Shown piece after piece: positions 23,246-25,786 of a stretch of DNA of 25,786 nt. The notes beneath the pieces were generated by a model. That model saw only the letters and a list, made by a program, of their open reading frames with translations, had not been told where the DNA came from and ran no database searches. The position numbers and the translations under genes were made by a program. Origin of the DNA: a virus; the IMG/VR virus record IMGVR_UViG_3300023179_000459, positions 1 to 25,786 of that record; one strand, written 5' to 3'. Position 1 is the first letter of the stretch, and each line of letters begins with the position of its first letter.

Positions 23246-23340
23246 CGCCTTGGCCGGCGACTGTCCAACATGAAGATTCTGGGGAAACCCAGTTCAACCC
23301 GTTCGCGCACCGCCGGCCAAGCAGCGCGAACGGGTTTTTT
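23246..23340 (+). ncRNA. Candidate small structured RNA (about 95 nt)
   Basis: Three elements lie between a promoter-like sequence and an intrinsic terminator. There is an 11-bp long-range helix between 23249-23259 and 23311-23321, a small hairpin CTGGG-GAAA-CCCAG (23279-23292) with a GNRA tetraloop, and the terminator stem. The long-range helix uses bases in the terminator loop, so it would form either a pseudoknot or an alternative fold. No ORF with an RBS explains the segment. Function unknown; it could also be just the regulated 3' end of the late transcript. Confidence 0.4.
23298..23340 (+). terminator. Strong intrinsic terminator ending the late operon
   Basis: CCCGTTCGCGC (23298-23308) pairs perfectly over 11 bp with GCGCGAACGGG (23324-23334), with a 15-base loop and T6 at 23335-23340. 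It lies 96 bases after the last heptose gene, where + strand gene density stops. Confidence 0.85.
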
Positions 23341-23801
23341 CACGCCCGTGCGCAACCGGCGAGTGGCATCGGGCCACGCCGAAGACGGTTCGAACCCGTC
23401 CGCCGGATTTCGGGGGGTGTTTCTCCCGATAGGCGTGTGGCGACTTCCAGCGGGTCTGCCACGACGTGCGCTGAGGCGAGCTGGTGAGATGCACCGCCGG
23501 CCGGGGGAAGATCCCGGAGGCTGGGATGTCGAGCTACGGCTCGCGAGTGGAAGCGTGCACCGAGAATCGCCGTGGGGGTCGCCGGACAGTTTCGATCAAT
23601 CGAAATCGCCGGCGACTACTTGACCGACCCGACCGATAGCGTTTTCACACCGAAGAGCTGCTGGACCTACAGCGCAGAGCCCTGTGAAGTGTGCGCAAAG
23701 CGACACCTCCCAGTTGACGCGTGGATCGAAACTTAAGGTGAAAATGCGGAGGGAGGCGAGGGAGAGGCCCAGTGGGCAGGGTGCGCGCAGGAGGCAGCCA
23801 T
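23341..23801. other. Gene-poor, hairpin-rich interval
   Basis: I see no convincing gene here: open frames lack RBSs and read as Arg/Gly/Pro/Ser-rich. Besides the tRNA-like fold there are two clear stem-loops. GTGGCGAC (23437-23444) pairs with GTC-GCCAC (23454-23462, one bulged T). A 39-nt hairpin at 23578-23616 has an outer 8-bp stem GTCGCCGG/CCGGCGAC, a small internal loop and an inner TTTCGA-TCAA-TCGAAA. The interval separates the late genes from the small-gene cassette and could hold an RNA, an origin or an attachment site. Confidence 0.4.
23356..23406 (+). other. tRNA-like three-way fold with a perfect T-arm (51 nt)
   Basis: CCGGCG (23356-23361) pairs with CGCCGG (23401-23406) as an acceptor-like stem. 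Inside are a hairpin GTGGC-ATCGG-GCCAC (23363-23377) and a T-arm-like hairpin GACGG-TTCGAAC-CCGTC (23384-23400), whose loop equals the tRNA T-loop consensus and stacks on the outer stem with no gap, as in tRNA. One arm is missing, so this is not a normal tRNA. It may be a degenerate tRNA, an integration-site remnant or a tRNA mimic. Confidence 0.3.
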
Positions 23802-23969
23802 TCAGTTGGCTGAAGGCTTGTGCGGCCTGGGTGGACGGCGCGCAGCCATCATTCGGCGCTCATCTTCGGGCGTCGTCTCCTTCCCGCACCGGGCGCAGAG
23901 CCACTTTAGCCCGACCTTCTGGGCAAGCACGCAACCGCAATGCACACAGAGCTTTGTGCCGATCTGCAT
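23802..23969 (-). CDS. Small zinc-ribbon protein on the minus strand (55 aa)
   Basis: Read from the ATG at 23969 down to TGA at 23804-23802. The start is KLCVHCGCVLAQKVGLKW and then LCARCGKETTPEDERRM, so two CxxC(G) knuckles (Cys8/Cys11 and Cys25/Cys28, plus Cys13) lie 13 residues apart, the classic zinc-ribbon arrangement. A basic Arg/Pro tail follows. The ATG is the first possible start after an in-frame TAG. The RBS is weak (AGG). It is the only minus-strand gene I accept. It is divergent from the promoter/operator at 24044, an arrangement common for small DNA- or RNA-binding regulators, though no such role is shown. Confidence 0.55.
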   Translation of the reverse strand: MQIGTKLCVHCGCVLAQKVGLKWLCARCGKETTPEDERRMMAARRPPRPHKPSAN

Positions 23970-24043
23970 TGCCTGATGCTACTCGGGCTGGTGGGCGCAC
24001 GCGACTTTTTCTGGAAAAATCTGGAAAAGTTGTCGATCTAGCA

Positions 24044-24083
24044 TTGAACTGAATCATACACTTGTGTATGATTTGACCATGCG
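24044..24083 (+). promoter_or_regulatory. Promoter/operator unit, copy 1
   Basis: TTGAAC (24044-24049), exactly 17 bases, then TATGAT (24067-24072). Start of transcription is expected near 24079. A 22-bp palindrome, AATCATACAC-TT-GTGTATGATT (24052-24073), fills the spacer and covers the -10. An AT-rich stretch with two CTGGAAAA copies 10 bases apart (24011-24028) lies upstream. Copy 2 at 24411 has the same design. A repressor bound to the palindrome would block RNA polymerase. Confidence 0.75.
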
Positions 24084-24127
24084 GGGCGATTGACGCAGCC
24101 GCCGAACACCAGACCTGGGAGCCTGAC

Positions 24128-24337
24128 ATGACCGGAACTGAAATCAACCTGAAGCTGAACGAGATCCTTCACCGCGGACTGGGGCTGTGCCACCCGACTG
24201 AGACGCAACTCCGGAAGATCGGAAGCGAGCTGCGGGCCATCGCCCGGGCGGGCAATGAGCTGGATCGCGACGCAGTGGATCGCGTCCGGAAGATGATTGT
24301 CTTTCGAAAGGGATCTCGGGCGGCACAGTACCTGTAG
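24128..24337 (+). CDS. Small hypothetical protein (69 aa) behind operator copy 1
   Basis: ATG at 24128 with GGGAG at 24117-24121. The product is helical, alternating acidic and basic residues: INLKLNEILHRGLGL, then TETQLRKIGSELRAIARAGNEL and DAVDRVRKMIVFRKG. No helix-turn-helix or metal motif can be asserted. It is the first gene of the small-gene cassette and is probably controlled by the palindromic operator 55-76 bases upstream. A GC-rich 9-bp hairpin begins 12 bases after its stop. Confidence 0.6.
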   Translation: MTGTEINLKLNEILHRGLGLCHPTETQLRKIGSELRAIARAGNELDRDAVDRVRKMIVFRKGSRAAQYL

Positions 24338-24349
24338 TTCGACAGACAC

Positions 24350-24375
24350 CCGCCCCGGTCGATCAGCCGGGGCGG
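24350..24375 (+). terminator. Post-stop GC hairpin without T-tract
   Basis: CCGCCCCGG (24350-24358) pairs with CCGGGGCGG (24367-24375), 9 bp with an 8-base loop, starting 12 bases after the stop at 24337. It is followed by A-runs, not T-runs, so it is not a classic intrinsic terminator. It may terminate weakly or protect the mRNA 3' end. The hairpin at 25110 has the same 12-base spacing. Confidence 0.4.
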
Positions 24376-24380
24376 ATTAC

Positions 24381-24450
24381 AAAAAAAAACAAAAAAAGCC
24401 AGATTTAGAGTTGACCCGAATCATACGCAAGTGTATGATTCATCCATGCG
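24381..24450 (+). promoter_or_regulatory. Promoter/operator unit, copy 2, with upstream A-tract
   Basis: A9-C-A7 at 24381-24397 resembles an UP element. TTGACC (24411-24416), 17 bases, then TATGAT (24434-24439). The palindrome AATCATAC-N6-GTATGATT spans 24419-24440. The 40-base core 24411-24450 matches copy 1 (24044-24083) at about 32 positions, including CCATGCG at the predicted start site. The next gene begins at 24513. Confidence 0.78.
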
Positions 24451-24480
24451 ACGGCCAGTGCGGCCAAGCAATCACAACCT

Positions 24481-24508
24481 CGGCCAGAACGGCCGGCCCA
24501 ATGGAGAG
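24481..24508 (+). promoter_or_regulatory. Leader hairpin plus Shine-Dalgarno
   Basis: CGGCC (24481-24485) and GGCCG (24491-24495) form a 5-bp stem with an AGAAC loop. GGAGAG (24503-24508) is the RBS for the ATG at 24513. The AATGGAGAGT segment recurs before the gene at 25495, so the in-frame ATG at 24501 is probably part of the RBS block and not the start. Confidence 0.5.
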
Positions 24509-24512
24509 TCCA

Positions 24513-25097
24513 ATGTCGATCACAATCGAAGTCAAGGGTGCCCGGGTTTACTTCATCGGCAACACTTTCAGCGTCAAGGACGCGATCAAGGCCCTCGGCG
24601 GTCACTGGGACTCCGAGAAGAAGGCCTGGTGGGTGGGCAAGGCGAAGCTGGAGGCGGCCCAAAAGCTGGCCGCTGGCATCGCCTCGGGCGATGTCAAGGC
24701 TGTGGAAGAGGACGATCCCCGGATAGTCGCCAAGTGCAGGTACAAGGGCAAGACGTACTTCGCCCGGTGGGTCGGGCGGACGCAGTCCGGGGCCGAGAAG
24801 GCCCACCTGTACAGCTTCGACGGCAAGATCAATTTCTGGGCCGCTGTGGGAGGAGACGGAAACGGAGACACCGCCGCCGTCATCAAGCGGTACCAGCCCC
24901 GGGTCGACGGCGGCCGGGAGGAATACCAGCGGCTGTCGTCGATCCGCAGGTTCGTCGAAAAGCTCAAGACCGAGACCCCGGATGAGGCGAGCCAGCGGGC
25001 AGCGATCCGGGAGTGCGGCGGGCGCTGCCGGTGCAGTCGGCCCACCGACGAAGGGGATGGGACCTGCATGATTTGCGGGTACGCGATCGTCGGGTAG
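24513..25097 (+). CDS. Unknown phage protein: DUF5710-like N-terminus and zinc-ribbon C-terminus
   Basis: The 194-residue product begins MSITIEVKGARVYFIGNTF and then has VKDAIKALGGHWDSEKKAWW (about 21-40), the KxLGxxWDxxxKxW pattern of DUF5710-like domains found in DNA-processing and phage proteins. A middle beta region carries KTYFARWVGRTQSGAEKAHL. The C-terminus has cysteines at 168, 172, 174, 185 and 188 (ECGGRCRC and CMICGY), suggesting a zinc ribbon. The mix suggests nucleic-acid binding but no activity can be stated. It is expressed from operator copy 2 and followed after 12 bases by a 12-bp hairpin. Confidence 0.65.
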   Translation: MSITIEVKGARVYFIGNTFSVKDAIKALGGHWDSEKKAWWVGKAKLEAAQKLAAGIASGDVKAVEEDDPRIVAKCRYKGKTYFARWVGRTQSGAEKAHLYSFDGKINFWAAVGGDGNGDTAAVIKRYQPRVDGGREEYQRLSSIRRFVEKLKTETPDEASQRAAIRECGGRCRCSRPTDEGDGTCMICGYAIVG

Positions 25098-25109
25098 GTT
25101 GAAGTGTGG

Positions 25110-25137
25110 CCGCCCCCCGGACGAATCCGGGGGGCGG
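25110..25137 (+). terminator. Post-stop 12-bp GC hairpin without T-tract
   Basis: CCGCCCCCCGGA (25110-25121) pairs perfectly with TCCGGGGGGCGG (25126-25137) around a CGAA tetraloop. It begins 12 bases after the stop at 25097. The downstream sequence is GGTGCGG, with no T-run. It may be a T-less terminator or an mRNA 3'-end stabiliser. Confidence 0.45.
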
Positions 25138-25192
25138 GGTGCGGCAGAGGTATCCCAGGCCCTGCGGGGCCGCAATTTTCTGGAGTCAGAGC

Positions 25193-25354
25193 ATGTTTCA
25201 GGCAGCGATTTTGGCGCACGTTGTGCCGCACTGGGCTACCCCCAAGACCTCTGCGCAGGGCGGAAAGGGAGATGTCTCGTCCGGCATCGTGTTGATGGCG
25301 GCAGCCATTGTGGCGTGGGCGGCAGCTCGGTTAGCGGCGAGAAGAGTGAAGTAG
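25193..25354 (+). CDS. Small single-span membrane protein (53 aa)
   Basis: ATG at 25193 with GGAG about 7-8 nt upstream, behind a small hairpin GGCCC-TGCG-GGGCC (25158-25171). The N-terminal half is short and polar. Residues about 31-47 (GIVLMAAAIVAWAAARL) form one hydrophobic span followed by the basic end AARRVK, which predicts N-out/C-in by the positive-inside rule. It could be a holin-like, superinfection or membrane-anchoring peptide, but nothing decides among these. The reading is supported by RBS, composition and cassette position. Confidence 0.5.
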   Translation: MFQAAILAHVVPHWATPKTSAQGGKGDVSSGIVLMAAAIVAWAAARLAARRVK

Positions 25355-25371
25355 TGTGCGTCCTTCCGCGA

Positions 25372-25438
25372 GCCGGCCGGGAGGTGAGAGACCCGGCCGG
25401 CACAAGTCCCCCCTGTCGGATTGTTTCCGGCAGGGGGG
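25372..25438 (+). terminator. Two tandem GC hairpins after the membrane protein gene
   Basis: First: GCCGGCCGGG (25372-25381) with CCCGGCCGGC (25392-25401), 10 bp, 10-base loop. Second: the C6-started arm 25408-25420 with 25426-25438, 13 bp with one G-T pair, 5-base loop TTGTT. Neither is followed by a T-run. With the hairpin at 25460 they occupy most of the 140 bases between genes. Confidence 0.45.
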
Positions 25439-25459
25439 CAATTCAAACAGAGTTCACCC

Positions 25460-25490
25460 GGCCGCCCATTGGGCGGCCCCAAATGGAGAG
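25460..25490 (+). promoter_or_regulatory. Leader hairpin plus Shine-Dalgarno of the last gene
   Basis: GGCCGCCC (25460-25467) pairs perfectly with GGGCGGCC (25471-25478), 8 bp with a 3-base ATT loop, followed by AAATGGAGAG (RBS GGAGAG, about 25485-25490) and ATG at 25495. The layout parallels the leader at 24481-24508. Confidence 0.5.
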
Positions 25491-25494
25491 TACC

Positions 25495-25786
25495 ATGAGC
25501 GAAATGAATTCAACTGTTGTTTCGGCCGAAGTTCCTGCGGTGGTGGCCAGAGCACTGGCCGCGGGCGAGCAATTCTGGGTTACGGACGACACCCCCTCGC
25601 TGGACCGGAGCCGGGTCAGGAGGGTGTTCTGGTTGGAGGTTGAGGGGGAGATGCGGGGGTGGGCCGGGGTGGCCCACTTCTGGGCTGGAACGACCTGGCT
25701 GGGATGCCCCCAGGCTGTGCGAGGGCTGCCGGAGTGGCTGGTCCCCCTCTTGTCGCCGCAGAAGCTGATGGTCGAAGCGCCGCCCC
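25495..25786 (+). CDS. Unknown Trp-rich protein, 5' part only
   Basis: The frame runs from the ATG at 25495 off the end of the window with no stop (97 codons visible). The N-terminal 20 residues are Ser/Val/Ala-rich. The rest has six tryptophans, with EQFWVTDDTPSLD, VRRVFWLEVEGEMRGW, VAHFWAGTTWLG and GLPEWLVPLLSPQKL. No family is recognised. The start is supported by GGAGAG and by the hairpin leader shared with the gene at 24513. It is likely another member of the same small-gene cassette. Confidence 0.55.
   Translation, partial: MSEMNSTVVSAEVPAVVARALAAGEQFWVTDDTPSLDRSRVRRVFWLEVEGEMRGWAGVAHFWAGTTWLGCPQAVRGLPEWLVPLLSPQKLMVEAPP

Noticed and set aside
23240-23623. 127-codon + strand frame after the heptose genes
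   Set aside because: It runs straight through the strong intrinsic terminator and has no RBS; it is probably chance.
23684-24052. 122-codon + strand frame in the gap
   Set aside because: Reads as Arg/Ser/Ala-rich with no RBS and lies opposite the better-supported zinc-ribbon gene.
24350-24397. Hairpin plus poly-A as a minus-strand intrinsic terminator
   Set aside because: On the minus strand the T-run precedes the hairpin instead of following it, so it does not fit for either strand. The A-tract is better explained as an UP element of promoter copy 2.
24079-24448. ATG exactly at the predicted start sites of both promoters, suggesting leaderless mRNAs
   Set aside because: The first ATG gives a four-residue frame. 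The second runs out of phase through the gene at 24513 with no protein-like content. The match is better read as conserved promoter context.

Overview
The window is most likely part of the genome of a tailed double-stranded DNA phage (or prophage) with a siphovirus-like layout. The DNA is GC-rich by eye, GTG starts are common, and several proteins carry Gly-Ser/Gly-Thr runs. No host gene is visible, so the host is not determined. LPS-type heptose genes point to a Gram-negative host, and a planctomycete-like bacterium is a guess from composition only. Both ends of the window cut through genes.

Layout. (1) 1-4831: head module, all on the + strand: the end of a minor head protein with a zinc-peptidase-like domain, two small genes, HK97-type prohead protease, major capsid protein and a small decoration-like protein. 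(2) 4872-7687: an inserted block of accessory virion genes, including a protein with about twelve 19-residue Ser/Thr/Asp-rich repeats. (3) 7695-10593: connector, head closure, gp10-like, tail terminator and tail tube genes. (4) 10650-18781: tail assembly chaperones with a -1 frameshift site, minor tail protein, tape measure, hub-like protein and a Kelch-propeller fibre. (5) 18778-23201: tightly overlapping genes including a GT9 heptosyltransferase-like protein, an FkbM methyltransferase, and the two halves of HldE (heptose-7-phosphate kinase and heptose-1-phosphate adenylyltransferase) as separate proteins. (6) 23202-24127: a gene-poor, RNA-structure-rich interval with a possible small RNA, a strong intrinsic terminator, a tRNA-like fold and one short minus-strand zinc-ribbon gene. 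(7) 24128-25786: a cassette of small unknown genes, two of which sit behind near-identical promoter/operator units.

How it fits together. Modules 1-4 build the particle. Module 5 lies in the same late transcription unit, so its sugar chemistry is probably used late in infection. The phage supplies both HldE activities but none of GmhA, GmhB or HldD in this window, so host enzymes would have to complete ADP-heptose synthesis. The sugar could go on host LPS or on a virion protein, and the Ser-rich repeat protein is the obvious virion candidate. This last link is inference.

Main regulatory observations: (a) the major capsid and tail tube genes share the same leader hairpin, with a compensatory base-pair change; (b) a canonical A AAA AAC slippery site with a downstream stem lies in the tail chaperone gene; (c) two 40-bp promoter/operator copies at 24044 and 24411 have perfect 17-bp spacers filled by a 22-bp palindrome; (d) GC-rich hairpins without T-tracts follow the stop codons of the small genes in module 7.
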